A stretch of 64,000 bases of DNA from Euhalothece natronophila Z-M001 (GCF_007904085.1 NZ_CP042326.1:620001-684000), one strand, 5' to 3'; shown: positions 45,472 through 53,329, numbered from the stretch's first letter. Translations and numbers: made by a program. Notes: generated by a model from the letters alone, not told the origin.

Positions 45472-45933
45472 ATGGTCGTACCATCTCAAAAAAAACAAAA
45501 AAAACTCTATGAAACCGATTACCATCTTTGGGTATTAGAAACTGTTAAAAACTTACAAAATAAAGAGTTTGAAGCGATTGATTGGGAAAACTTAATTGAG
45601 GAAGTATCAGATTTGGGGCGGCGAGATCGGAAGAAGCTGAAAAGCCTGCTTAAAAAATTAATAGAACATTTACTGAAACTCAAATATTGGCAAGCTGAGA
45701 AGAGTAGGAATCAAGGACATTGGCAAGCAGAAATTACTAACTTTCGTCAACTCATTCAAGATGAATTAGAAGATAGCCCGAGTTTGCAACCTTATCTGCA
45801 TGAAATTTATCCTCAATGTTATACCGAAGCCCGAAAAATTGCCTCTCAACGTTCTCAACTTCCCCTAAATACCTTCCCTGAAGAACCGATCGCGCCTTTA
45901 GAGCAAATTTTAGATGAAAACTGGTTACCATAA
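45472..45933 (+). CDS. DUF29 family protein, copy 2
   Basis: A 153-residue paralog of the first DUF29 protein, the same length and clearly alignable (LYETDYHLWVLETVKNLQNKEFEAIDWENLIEE, ILDENWLP end), but diverged through the middle. Its last ~55 bases, the 45-base spacer and the start of the next gene are nearly identical to unit 1, which indicates duplication or gene conversion limited to the junction. Function unknown. Confidence 0.85.
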   Translation: MVVPSQKKQKKLYETDYHLWVLETVKNLQNKEFEAIDWENLIEEVSDLGRRDRKKLKSLLKKLIEHLLKLKYWQAEKSRNQGHWQAEITNFRQLIQDELEDSPSLQPYLHEIYPQCYTEARKIASQRSQLPLNTFPEEPIAPLEQILDENWLP

Positions 45934-45978
45934 AGTAAAATCAAATCCTCATCGAAGCCGTTTTACCTAACTGAAATC

Positions 45979-46659
45979 ATGAGTGTTGCTCTCAACCGTT
46001 CCTTAATTTATCCTGATAGTGATGGCCAGCCCATGGCAGACAATACCAAACAATTTCGCTGGATTGTTCTGATTAAAGAAAACTTAGAACTCCTGTTTGC
46101 AAACGATCCAGAAGTCTTTGTGGCGGGGGATTTACTATGGTATCCCGTAGAAGGTCATCCTGAAATTCGCGTTGCTCCTGATGCTATGGTAGTATTTGGC
46201 AGACCAAAAGGCGATCGCGGTTCTTATCGTCAATGGGAAGAAGACAATATTACCCCCCAAGTAGTGTTTGAAATCCTTTCTCCTGGCAATCGGGTAAAAG
46301 AAATGACCCGAAAACTACAGTTTTATGAACGTTATGGAGTAGAAGAGTATTATATATACGACCCCGATGAGAATGAATTAGAAGGATTGCAGCGAAAAGA
46401 AGGCAATTTAGAGTTAATAGAAGACATGAATGGCTGGGTGAGTCCCCAACTAGGCATTAAGTTCGTTTTAACTCCTGAAACCCTAGAAATCTATCGTCCT
46501 GATGGTAGAAAGTTTTTGTCTTCTCTGGAATTAGAACAACGCGCTGAACAAGAAGCTGAACGAGCGCAACAGGCAACTCAACGAGCCGAACAAGAAGCTC
46601 AACGCGCCAACCGTCTAGCGGAGCAATTGAGAGCCTTGGGGATTGATCCTGAAACCTAA
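45979..46659 (+). CDS. Uma2 family nuclease-like protein, copy 2
   Basis: A 226-residue paralog of copy 1 with the same PD-(D/E)xK candidates (PDAMVV, FEILSPGN, MTRKLQFY). It has an extra C-terminal heptad-like stretch, EQEAERAQQATQRAEQEAQRANRLAEQ, that could form a coiled coil. The 5' ~310 bases match copy 1 almost exactly; the 3' part is diverged, suggesting recombination within the gene. Confidence 0.85.
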   Translation: MSVALNRSLIYPDSDGQPMADNTKQFRWIVLIKENLELLFANDPEVFVAGDLLWYPVEGHPEIRVAPDAMVVFGRPKGDRGSYRQWEEDNITPQVVFEILSPGNRVKEMTRKLQFYERYGVEEYYIYDPDENELEGLQRKEGNLELIEDMNGWVSPQLGIKFVLTPETLEIYRPDGRKFLSSLELEQRAEQEAERAQQATQRAEQEAQRANRLAEQLRALGIDPET

Positions 46660-46711
46660 CTTACCCTTGAAACTGCCTATAATATAAGTAAGTCTAACAG
46701 GAATTTTGGTT

Positions 46712-47398
46712 ATGACTTCTCTCTCAGTTCCCTTCCAAAAACCCCCTATTCTGGAAAACGGCGATCGCGTTACTCGTGATGAATTTGAGCGACGCTACCA
46801 TCGGATGGGCAATGTCAAAAAAGCGGAATTAATTGAAGGAACTGTCTATATGCCTTCTCCAGTGCGAGCAACGCGACATGGAAATCCTCACAGCTTAATG
46901 ATCACTTGGCTTACAGTTTATGGCGCAAAAAATCCCCATTTAATGGTTTGTGATAATACAACTGTTCGTCTTGATTTTGACAATGAACCGCAACCAGATG
47001 GGCTATTGCGTCTGGAGGAAGCAGTGGGGGGAAATTCTCGGATTAGCGAAGATGATTATCTTGAAGGCGCACCGGAATTAATCGTGGAAATTGCCAGCAG
47101 TAGCGCGTCCTATTATATACACGATAAGTTACAAGTTTACCGTCGCAATGGGGTACGGGAATATTTGGTTTGGTTGGTGGAGGATCAGGAGTTTCGGTGG
47201 TATATTTGGCAGGAAGGAACTTATCATCAACAACAGGGGGATGATTCTGGAGTTTTGAAGAGTCCCTTCTTTATTGGGTTGTGGTTGGATGTATCAGCCC
47301 TGTTAGCAGGAGAGATGCAACAGGTGCTATCGGTGCTGAATTCTGGAATTAATTCCTCAGAACATCAATCTTTTGTTGAGCAGTTAGGTAACACTTAA
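46712..47398 (+). CDS. Uma2 family nuclease-like protein, copy 3 (full-length, second subfamily)
   Basis: About 228 residues from ATG 46712. It has the ENGDRVTRDEFERRYHRM start common to this subfamily, Asp in EPQPDGLLRLEEA, Glu in LIVEIASSSAS and Lys in HDKLQVYRRNG, then EYLVWLVEDQEF. An in-frame TTG two codons upstream is a less likely start. Its 3' two thirds are nearly identical to the truncated copy at 48833 and partly to the remnant at 48016. Predicted nuclease, target unknown. Confidence 0.85.
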   Translation: MTSLSVPFQKPPILENGDRVTRDEFERRYHRMGNVKKAELIEGTVYMPSPVRATRHGNPHSLMITWLTVYGAKNPHLMVCDNTTVRLDFDNEPQPDGLLRLEEAVGGNSRISEDDYLEGAPELIVEIASSSASYYIHDKLQVYRRNGVREYLVWLVEDQEFRWYIWQEGTYHQQQGDDSGVLKSPFFIGLWLDVSALLAGEMQQVLSVLNSGINSSEHQSFVEQLGNT

Positions 47399-47442
47399 TC
47401 AGCAAGCGCGATGTCCCTTGGCGACCGTCTAAAGTACATCGT

Positions 47443-47478
47443 GCAGTTCGATCAAGTCTTAGATGAAAACTGGTAGTC
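47443..47478 (+). pseudogene. 3'-end fragment of a DUF29 gene
   Basis: The sequence reads QVLDENW and a stop, the exact end of DUF29 proteins, with no upstream body. It sits just before DUF29 copy 3 and is one of several such 3'-end scars that precede DUF29 genes in this region. Confidence 0.6.
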
Positions 47479-47499
47479 CTAAAGTCAAATTAAATAAAA

Positions 47500-47961
47500 A
47501 TGGTAGCAGAATCAAAGCAAGCGCAAAAACAACTTTATGAAACTGATTATCATCTCTGGGTAGTAGAGACTGTAAAAAAACTCCAAAATCGAGATTTTAA
47601 CACGATTAACTGGGAGGATTTGATTGATGAGGTATCTGATTTGAGTCGGCGAGAGAAGCAAAAATTGAAAAGTTTACTCAAAAGGTTGGTGGAACATTTG
47701 CTAAAACTCAAATACTGGGAATCTCAACTTAAAGAGAACGAAGCACATTGGAAAAGAGAAATTTTGAATTTCCGTCAGCAACTCCAAGAAATTTTAGCTG
47801 ATAGTCCGAGCTTAAAGCCATATATCAAGGAAGTTTATCCTGAATGCTACCGAAAGGGGCGCAAACTTGCCTCCACTGCCTCAGGATTACCTTTAACGTC
47901 TTTTCCTTCGGAACCAATCGCGCCCCTCGATAAAATTTTAGATGAAAACTGGTTGCCATAA
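47500..47961 (+). CDS. DUF29 family protein, copy 3
   Basis: A 153-residue DUF29 protein (LYETDYHLWVVETVKKLQNRDFNTINWEDLIDE, LKSLLKRLVEHLLKLKYW, ILDENWLP end), intact like the other two. The partner Uma2 gene expected 45 bases downstream is here reduced to a fused remnant. The first half is closer to copy 1 than to copy 2. Function unknown. Confidence 0.85.
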   Translation: MVAESKQAQKQLYETDYHLWVVETVKKLQNRDFNTINWEDLIDEVSDLSRREKQKLKSLLKRLVEHLLKLKYWESQLKENEAHWKREILNFRQQLQEILADSPSLKPYIKEVYPECYRKGRKLASTASGLPLTSFPSEPIAPLDKILDENWLP

Positions 47962-47997
47962 GTTATGCTGATCTTATAATCAATCTTAAATGTGCTA

Positions 47998-48171
47998 TGA
48001 CAACAATTATCGCCAGATGAGTCGGGAATTTTGAAAAGTCCCTTTTTCCCTGGGCTGTGGTTGGATGTATCGGCATTATTAGCAGGAGAGATGCAACAGG
48101 TGCTATCTGTGCTCAACTCAGGAATCAGTTCCTCAGAACATCAAGCCTTGGTTGAGAGGTTCAATAATTAA
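47998..48171 (+). pseudogene. Fused Uma2 remnant
   Basis: A 5' start of one Uma2 type (ATG, MTTIIA) is joined after about six codons, out of frame, to the C-terminal ~50 codons of the other type (DESGILKSPFFPGLWLDVSALLAGEMQQ ... HQALVERFNN, stop). The catalytic core is gone. It is evidence of recombination between Uma2 paralogs. Confidence 0.65.
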
Positions 48172-48188
48172 AGAAAGAGCTAAATATT

Positions 48189-48773
48189 ATGACTGCCATC
48201 ATTATTCCTAATGGATTTAAAGTGACCTCCACACAGTTCGACGAACTTGCAGAGAGTAACACAGATGTTCGCATGGAACTAACAGCACAAGGAGAATTAA
48301 TTACTATGCCTCCAACGGGTGGCAGTGCGGGAAAATGCAACTTTAATCTTTACCTAGATTTAGGCTTTTGGAACCGAAGCACTGGTTTAGGTGTCGCTTT
48401 TGACTCCTCAACGATTTTTATTCTGCCCAATGGAGCCAGACGTTCTCCAGATGTGGCTTGGGTGAGGTTAGAAACCTGGCAATCCTTAACTCCAGAAGAA
48501 CAAGATGGATTCCCTCCCCTAGTTCCAGACTTTGTAATTGAATTAGTCAGCCCTAGCGACCTGAAAAAACAAAATTATAAAGACCTACAAGGAAAGATGC
48601 TGGAATATTTAGAGAATGGTGTCAGACTAGGATGGCTAATTGAGCCTAAAACTCGCAAGGTAGAAATTTATCGTCAGGGGCAGGCGGTTGAGATTCTGCA
48701 AAACCCGAAATCTCTTAGTGGAGAAGATGTCCTCCCTAGCTTTGTTCTCAACTTAGACCTGATTTGGAGCTAG
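48189..48773 (+). CDS. Uma2 family nuclease-like protein, copy 4 (third subfamily)
   Basis: A 194-residue Uma2 protein with Asp in RRSPDVAWVRL, Glu in DFVIELVSPSD and Lys in LQGKMLEYLENG, then LIEPKTRKVEIYRQG. The N-terminus (MTAIIIPNGFKVTSTQFDEL) matches the 5' stub in the remnant just upstream. It belongs to a different Uma2 subfamily from copies 1-3. Complete and probably functional; target unknown. Confidence 0.85.
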   Translation: MTAIIIPNGFKVTSTQFDELAESNTDVRMELTAQGELITMPPTGGSAGKCNFNLYLDLGFWNRSTGLGVAFDSSTIFILPNGARRSPDVAWVRLETWQSLTPEEQDGFPPLVPDFVIELVSPSDLKKQNYKDLQGKMLEYLENGVRLGWLIEPKTRKVEIYRQGQAVEILQNPKSLSGEDVLPSFVLNLDLIWS

Positions 48774-48832
48774 AAACAACCCTCCCTCAGTGATCACGTA
48801 TCACGTGACCACTGAGAAATTTGAGTGACATC

Positions 48833-49324
48833 ATGACTTGGTTGGGAGTCTATCGTGCAGCTACTCCAAGGGTTTATAGTGCTGATAATACAACAGTTCG
48901 ACTCGATTTTGACAATGAACCGCAACCTGATGCTCTGTTGCGTCTGGAGGAAGCAGTGGGGGGAAATTCTCGGATTAGCGAAGATGATTATCTTGAGGGC
49001 GCACCGGAATTAATCGTGGAAATTGCCAGCAGTAGCGCATCCTATGATGTACACGATAAGTTACAAGTTTACCGTCGCAATGGAGTACGGGAATATTTGG
49101 TTTGGTTGGTGGAGGATCAGGAGTTTCGGTGGTATATTTGGCAGGAAGGAACTTATCATCAACAACAGGGGGATGAGTCTGGAGTTTTGAAGAGTCCTTT
49201 CTTTATTGGGTTATGGTTGGATGTATCAGCCCTGTTAGCAGGAGAGATGCAACAGGTGCTATCGGTGCTAAACTCAGGAATTAATTCCTCAGAACATCAA
49301 TCTTTTGTTGAGAAGTTGGGTTAA
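48833..49324 (+). CDS. Uma2 family protein, N-terminally truncated copy 5
   Basis: The frame begins within the family's second helix (MTWLGVYRAATPRVYSADNTTVRLDF) and lacks ~60 residues present in copy 3, while keeping the Asp (EPQPDALL), Glu (LIVEIAS) and Lys (HDKLQVY) positions. From DNTTVRLDF on it is nearly identical to copy 3 at DNA level. An imperfect palindrome lies just before it. Likely a partial duplicate; folding without the N-terminus is doubtful. Confidence 0.65.
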   Translation: MTWLGVYRAATPRVYSADNTTVRLDFDNEPQPDALLRLEEAVGGNSRISEDDYLEGAPELIVEIASSSASYDVHDKLQVYRRNGVREYLVWLVEDQEFRWYIWQEGTYHQQQGDESGVLKSPFFIGLWLDVSALLAGEMQQVLSVLNSGINSSEHQSFVEKLG

Positions 49325-49450
49325 GTTGAATTCTCTACTTTGCGCGATCGCGCTATAGAAGAATATCCCTTACAATGTAGAATAGCCAGTATGCTGTTGC
49401 CTGACAACCAATAGTAGCAAACGTCTCACCCATAAGCTAGGGATTCCAAA

Positions 49451-49643
49451 ATGACTGCTAATCTTGAACAAACCGTCTTACAAAAGTTTCGTAAACTCTC
49501 TGTAGAAAAACAAAAAAAGCAATACAAACGTAGAAGATTTAGGTTTATATAAGCTCTATCGCTATATTAATGATCAAGGAAACTGCGAAGAAAGCATCAG
49601 CGCGATCGCTTCCAATATTTTGTATCGCAGTAGTACAACATAG
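49451..49643 (+). pseudogene. Two broken antitoxin-like fragments
   Basis: From ATG 49451 the frame reads MTANLEQTVLQKFRKLSVEKQ, the start of DUF2281-type antitoxins, then loses homology and stops near 49552. In another frame, 49522-49643 reads VEDLGLYKLYRYINDQGN ... AIASNILYRSSTT and a stop, like the end of a different small protein. Both look like remains left by recombination. Nothing else is visible in the 363-base gap here. Confidence 0.45.
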
Positions 49644-49687
49644 AATGTAGAAGGGATGCCAACCTTGTTTCGCTCACTAGCTCTATC

Positions 49688-50032
49688 ATGACTCGAATTA
49701 AACTTCGCTCGATAACACCTCCCCTCAACTTTGATGAAGCAGGAGGGATTCGCATTGGTCAGACTCGCGTTACCCTTGATAGTTTACTCGCTGCTTATCA
49801 GGCTGGAGCGACCCCTGAAGAGATTGTAGTGCAATACCCAATCCTGACGCTAGAAGAAATTTATGCAGCAATTACATACTATCTCACCCATCCCCAGCAA
49901 GTTGAAGACTATTTAGAGGAGCGCCGTCAAATAGCTCAACAGCGAAGAACCCAGATTGCTCAAGACAACAACTTGATGGGCTTAAGGCAACGTTTGCTTG
50001 ATCGCGGTCAATCTAAAATCAGTAATATCTAA
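49688..50032 (+). CDS. DUF433 family protein (probable antitoxin)
   Basis: A 114-residue protein with the DUF433 core GGIRIGQTRVTLDSLLAAYQAGATPEEIVVQYP ... LEEIYAAITYYL. DUF433 proteins have a winged-helix-like DNA-binding fold and usually sit directly upstream of DUF5615 PIN-like toxins. Here the toxin gene starts immediately after the stop but is cut short by an insertion sequence. Confidence 0.85.
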   Translation: MTRIKLRSITPPLNFDEAGGIRIGQTRVTLDSLLAAYQAGATPEEIVVQYPILTLEEIYAAITYYLTHPQQVEDYLEERRQIAQQRRTQIAQDNNLMGLRQRLLDRGQSKISNI

Positions 50033-50143
50033 GTGCGCTTACTAACTGACGAGAATTTCAATGGCGCAATCTTACGTGGCTTGATTAGGCGCTTACCTGA
50101 GCTAGACCTAGTCCGTGTTCAGGATGTTGGGGATTTGCAATAA
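50033..50143 (+). pseudogene. DUF5615 PIN-like toxin, 5' fragment
   Basis: A GTG start directly abuts the DUF433 stop. It reads RLLTDENFNGAILRGLIRRL ... LVRVQDVG, the canonical N-terminus of DUF5615 (with the DENF acidic motif), then enters insertion-sequence DNA and stops after 36 codons. The remaining two thirds are not found on the far side of the element, so the toxin is lost. Confidence 0.75.
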
Positions 50144-51418
50144 AAAAGGATACCCATCAGAACGAACCAACAGTAACTGACCATTTGGGCAAAGATTCTG
50201 AAGGATGCCAATCAACTCGATAGTCTGCTAAAGACTCAGGGTCAACTTTGACACCAGTTTGATAAAGCTTAGTGACATGGTGAACCACAGGCTGAGAACC
50301 TTTCCAACTCATCTTACTTGCCCATCTCAGAGCCGTGTCAATAGAGTCCAGAATCGCTCCGTTCCAGAATTGTTCAAGGGCAGCCCAACAACGCTCAATG
50401 GGATTGTATTTACTATGATAGGGAGGATAGTAAATTAAGCGAATCTGGAGCTGGTAATGACGAGAAAATTCTACAATCCTTTTGATGAACTGAGTGCGAT
50501 TGGAACGGGTAGCACTGCCGCCATCCAAGTTAATGGCTAAGGTGTTAACCTCGGGAAAGTTTCCTTGATTGCTTTTCCACCAGTGCTCTAGACAATCAAC
50601 AATGAAATCTGAGGTTTCAGGGGACTCACTCATGTAAAGAGCTAAGTTGTCTGTACGGAGGTTAAGAATCCCAAAGGGAAGTAGAGTCGTGTGCCATTGA
50701 GTATCATGGTCATCGGCTTGAGGGGGAGCTTGGCGACGGTCTTTCCCACCCCGTGAGAGGTTTCCTAGTTTGACTTTGGCTTTCGAGTCAATTGAGATGC
50801 GTAAGACGGTTGGGTCATCATCGGCCGCTTGATTAGCTGTTGCCACTTGTTCAAAAATAGCATCAGTTTCAGGGATTTTCTTCAATGGCTTGGTTTTTAA
50901 GGTTTTTTTAAACGGTAGCCGAGGCGATTTAACATTGCTCCAATTGTTTGTCGGGTTGGTAATTGTTCATCGCTGTATCCTTTTTCCCTAATCAGAGCAT
51001 TTCTCACCGCTTGAGCACTCATGCGGCTATACTGAAATGTGGTTTGGAATTTTGGGTCGGCTTGAGATTGTTCCTCTACTAGGTCGCGAATCTCCTTTCC
51101 TAAATTGGGCAAGTTTTCTTCGCTTTTTTTCCGACCCCGCTCCTGATACTTGTCCTGATAGGAGATTCCCCTTTCCAGATGGTCAAGACCTCTTTGAACA
51201 CACACTCTCCCCCAACCCATTTGCCTTTCTGTCCGACGGGCTGAACCTTGAAAGTAGTCAAGGCACACCTGAGCGACAAACACTCGTTTTTTCTCTCCTG
51301 TTAATTTTCTCGCTGCATCTTTAAGAGTTCTTTTGAACTGTTCGTTTAACTCTTGCATCCTCTTTTTACCAATATCATCTCTTCTAGTTTCTTGGGTAAT
51401 TCATTTTTTCGCAAGTCC
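50131..51418 (-). mobile_element. ISAzo13-like (IS630-superfamily) insertion sequence
   Basis: About 1.29 kb. Imperfect terminal repeats are visible: GGATTTGCAATAAAAAAGG with TACCCA on the left against GGACTTGCGAAAAAATG with TACCCA on the right, reverse-complemented. It contains two transposase frames on the minus strand. The flanks are two different truncated genes (DUF5615 on the left, HepT on the right) and not halves of one gene, so insertion was accompanied by a deletion or by recombination with another copy. Exact ends are uncertain by a few bases. Confidence 0.7.
50157..51358 (-). CDS. ISAzo13-like transposase, two frames joined by -1 frameshift
   Basis: The first frame (51358-50897, 153 residues) has an N-terminal helix-turn-helix region (SARRTERQMGWGRVCVQRGL) and ends GYRLKKP. 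The second (to 50157, ~242 residues) is a DDE catalytic domain with SIDSKAKVKLGN, AINLDGGSATRSNR and YHSKYNPIERCW, which carry the D-D-E residues. They overlap at TTA AAA AAA (seven A, plus-strand 50903-50909), a canonical A AAA AAA slippery site in the right phase for -1 shifting, giving a fused protein of ~400 residues. Confidence 0.75.
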
Positions 51419-51634
51419 CTTACGCAAACCGATAATTTTTGACCAAGGAATTTGAGAATAGTTTTGCCTTAATTGGGAAGAGAGGGCGCAGGTAGCTTCA
51501 CCAATAATTTGTAAGTGATACAACACCCAAACCTGAAGCATTTCATCATCCTCAATTTTATTAAAGTCAACTCGACCTTGAATACGCTCGATGGCCTCCA
51601 AAATATCCTGTAGTCGTCTTAAATCCCGCCTCAT
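51401..51634 (-). pseudogene. HepT-type HEPN toxin, 3' end cut by the insertion sequence
   Basis: It reads DLRRLQDILEAIERIQGR ... LYHLQIIGEATCALSSQLR ... IPWSKIIGLRKGL and then runs into insertion-sequence DNA. The RNxxxH active site and last helix that should follow IIGLR are missing, so the RNase toxin is inactive. It overlaps the MNT gene upstream by 4 bases, the normal arrangement of the pair. Confidence 0.75.
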
Positions 51635-51930
51635 AAAGGTTTTGCTTCTTGCAGAATCCGATCTCGCAGACGAGATTTTAAGCCTTTCTCTGTGACGACA
51701 TCTACCCGAACTCTCAGCAACGCTTCTAAATCTTCAATCAGTCCCATTGGAAACCAAGATGATCGATGGGAGCGATCATAATCGACCAGAAAATCTACAT
51801 CGCTGTGATCGCTGGCTTCTCCTCGCACAACAGAACCAAAAACACGAACATTATATGCTCCATGACGTTGAGCAACAGTTAAAATTTTGTCCCGTTGTTG
51901 AAGTAAATCATCCAAAGTGAGCATTGGCAT
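51631..51930 (-). CDS. Minimal nucleotidyltransferase (MNT antitoxin)
   Basis: A 99-residue protein with VRVFGSVVRGEASDHSDVDFLVDY (GSx10DxD) and a third acidic site in VRVDVVTEKG. It is the antitoxin partner of the truncated HepT gene downstream and is intact. Two ATGs (51930 and 51924) are possible starts. It is only distantly similar to the MNT of the znu locus. Confidence 0.85.
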   Translation of the reverse strand: MPMLTLDDLLQQRDKILTVAQRHGAYNVRVFGSVVRGEASDHSDVDFLVDYDRSHRSSWFPMGLIEDLEALLRVRVDVVTEKGLKSRLRDRILQEAKPL

Positions 51931-51990
51931 CCCCTCTTCCTACTTACGCTTGGCAACAGTTATTAGATTACTTCTTCAACCCTAGAAATA

Positions 51991-52083
51991 CGCGATCGCG
52001 CCTGAGTGATTGATTAAAAATTTTAGCAAGTGGAAAATTTGATGCGATCATAGAGATCGGGATTTCCACAGTCAGCAAGTTTG
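51991..52083. repeat. Dispersed ~90-base repeat, copy 1
   Basis: A segment with CGCGCCTGAGTGATTGATTA, ATTTTAGCAA and GATTTCCACAG recurs with ~80 percent similarity by eye at 52929-53025 and in part at 57811-57846. Each copy follows or overlaps the 3' side of an accessory gene. No open frame is conserved across copies. Confidence 0.6.
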
Positions 52084-52100
52084 GTGACGCGGTATTTTCC

Positions 52101-52880
52101 TTACTCAGCGCTGCCTCCCGATTCGGGTAACTTGCCAAAAGTGTTTTGATAGCGGGCTAATTCTGCTTGTAGAGTGGCAACTCTGCGTTGTTCTTCGTTT
52201 AACTGTTTGCGTTTTTGCTCTTCTCGTTCTACCGTTGTCGGAATCCAGTTTCCTTCTTCATCAAACCAGTGCAACCACAGCCTTTCAATTCCTTCATATC
52301 TCCCTTGCCATAAGCCTAATCCTAGCTCAATACTGGGAATCCAGAGAGGAGAGTTGGTGATGTCAACAGGTTGATAACGTTCAGCTTGTAGGGTAAATAC
52401 TTGCAACTCATTAGTGTAACGGTTGAAGATCACGTAATAAGGCACTCGCAACACCTGTTCATAAACCTCCCATTTTGTCGGGGGTTGATTAACCTCTCGT
52501 AAAGTTTGCCCCAAATCTTCTTTTTCCGTACCTGGTGAAAGTAACTCCACCACAATTAAGGGATCGACTCCTTCTTGCCAAATCACATAGCTTAAGCGTA
52601 AATCTTTTTCTTCATATAACCAAGATACCCCTACCACAGCAAACCAATCAGGACGTTTATACCATTGTGTATGACAAGGATCGTAGTAGAGATTGAGGTC
52701 AGTTCCTGTAAAGACCTTATCTAGAGGATAATTGGCAGGGCGAAAGGTTTCTTCCAGTAGCCGAGGTTGATAAATATGGAATTGATCAGAGCCTCCCAGC
52801 TCCTCTGGGTCTTCACTCTTGAGATCATACATTGTTGGCAGTATTTCTTTTGGAGAGCGAGGCGGATTCGTTTGATACAT
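52101..52880 (-). CDS. Uma2 family nuclease-like protein, copy 6 (long form with coiled-coil tail)
   Basis: About 259 residues starting MYQTNPPRSPKEILPTMYDL. It has Asp in YKRPDWFAVVGV, Glu in LIVVELLSPGTEKED and Lys in PPTKWEVYEQVLRV, then YYVIFNRYTNELQVF. The C-terminus (EREEQKRKQLNEEQRRVATLQAELARYQ) is a predicted coiled coil. An upstream GTG at 52922 would add 14 residues and is less typical. Complete gene, function unknown. Confidence 0.82.
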   Translation of the reverse strand: MYQTNPPRSPKEILPTMYDLKSEDPEELGGSDQFHIYQPRLLEETFRPANYPLDKVFTGTDLNLYYDPCHTQWYKRPDWFAVVGVSWLYEEKDLRLSYVIWQEGVDPLIVVELLSPGTEKEDLGQTLREVNQPPTKWEVYEQVLRVPYYVIFNRYTNELQVFTLQAERYQPVDITNSPLWIPSIELGLGLWQGRYEGIERLWLHWFDEEGNWIPTTVEREEQKRKQLNEEQRRVATLQAELARYQNTFGKLPESGGSAE

Positions 52881-52928
52881 GGGATTACTTCTAAAAATGG
52901 GAACTAATTTTTGTGCTGGCACTGAGCT

Positions 52929-53025
52929 ACAATCGCGCCTGAGTTATTGATTAAGCATTTTAGCAATTGGAAAGTTCAATGCGATTATAGAGATAGCGCG
53001 ATCGCGATTTCCACAGCAAGAGAGT
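52929..53025. repeat. Dispersed ~90-base repeat, copy 2
   Basis: Matches the copy at 51991 with the same order of words (CGCGCCTGAGT, ATTGATTA, ATTTTAGCAA, GATTTCCACAG). It overlaps the last codons of the damaged Uma2 gene to its right, which end inside the repeat. Confidence 0.55.
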
Positions 53026-53329
53026 CTAACGAAATTTTGCCATTAAGATCATTATGAAGCGTCAATAACCAATGATAATCATCTTGCTTGATATACTGTT
53101 CTACTTGCACCCGATCAGGTTCAATTAAGAGATATTCTTGAAAGCTGGGAAGACTACGGTAAGTTAAGAATTTCTCACTACGGTCATAATTTCGAGTTGA
53201 TGGCGATAAAACTTCTGTAATCAGTAAGGGATTAGTCACCGCTGTTTCATAGCGTCGCTCAAATTCTCTACGGGTAAGGCGATCGCCGTTTTCTAATCTG
53301 GGAATTGGATCAACTTTATTACGCTGCAT
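52985..53329 (-). pseudogene. Uma2 gene with internal deletion
   Basis: The N-terminus PRLENGDRLTRREFERRYE is that of a full Uma2 protein, but it jumps after ~30 residues to PLLITEVLSPSTRNYDRSEKFLTYR, the second half. About 60 residues including the first active-site Asp are missing. Glu (ITEVLS) and Lys (SEKFLTY) remain. At 114 residues it is unlikely to be an active nuclease. Its start overlaps the next gene by 11 bases. Confidence 0.65.
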
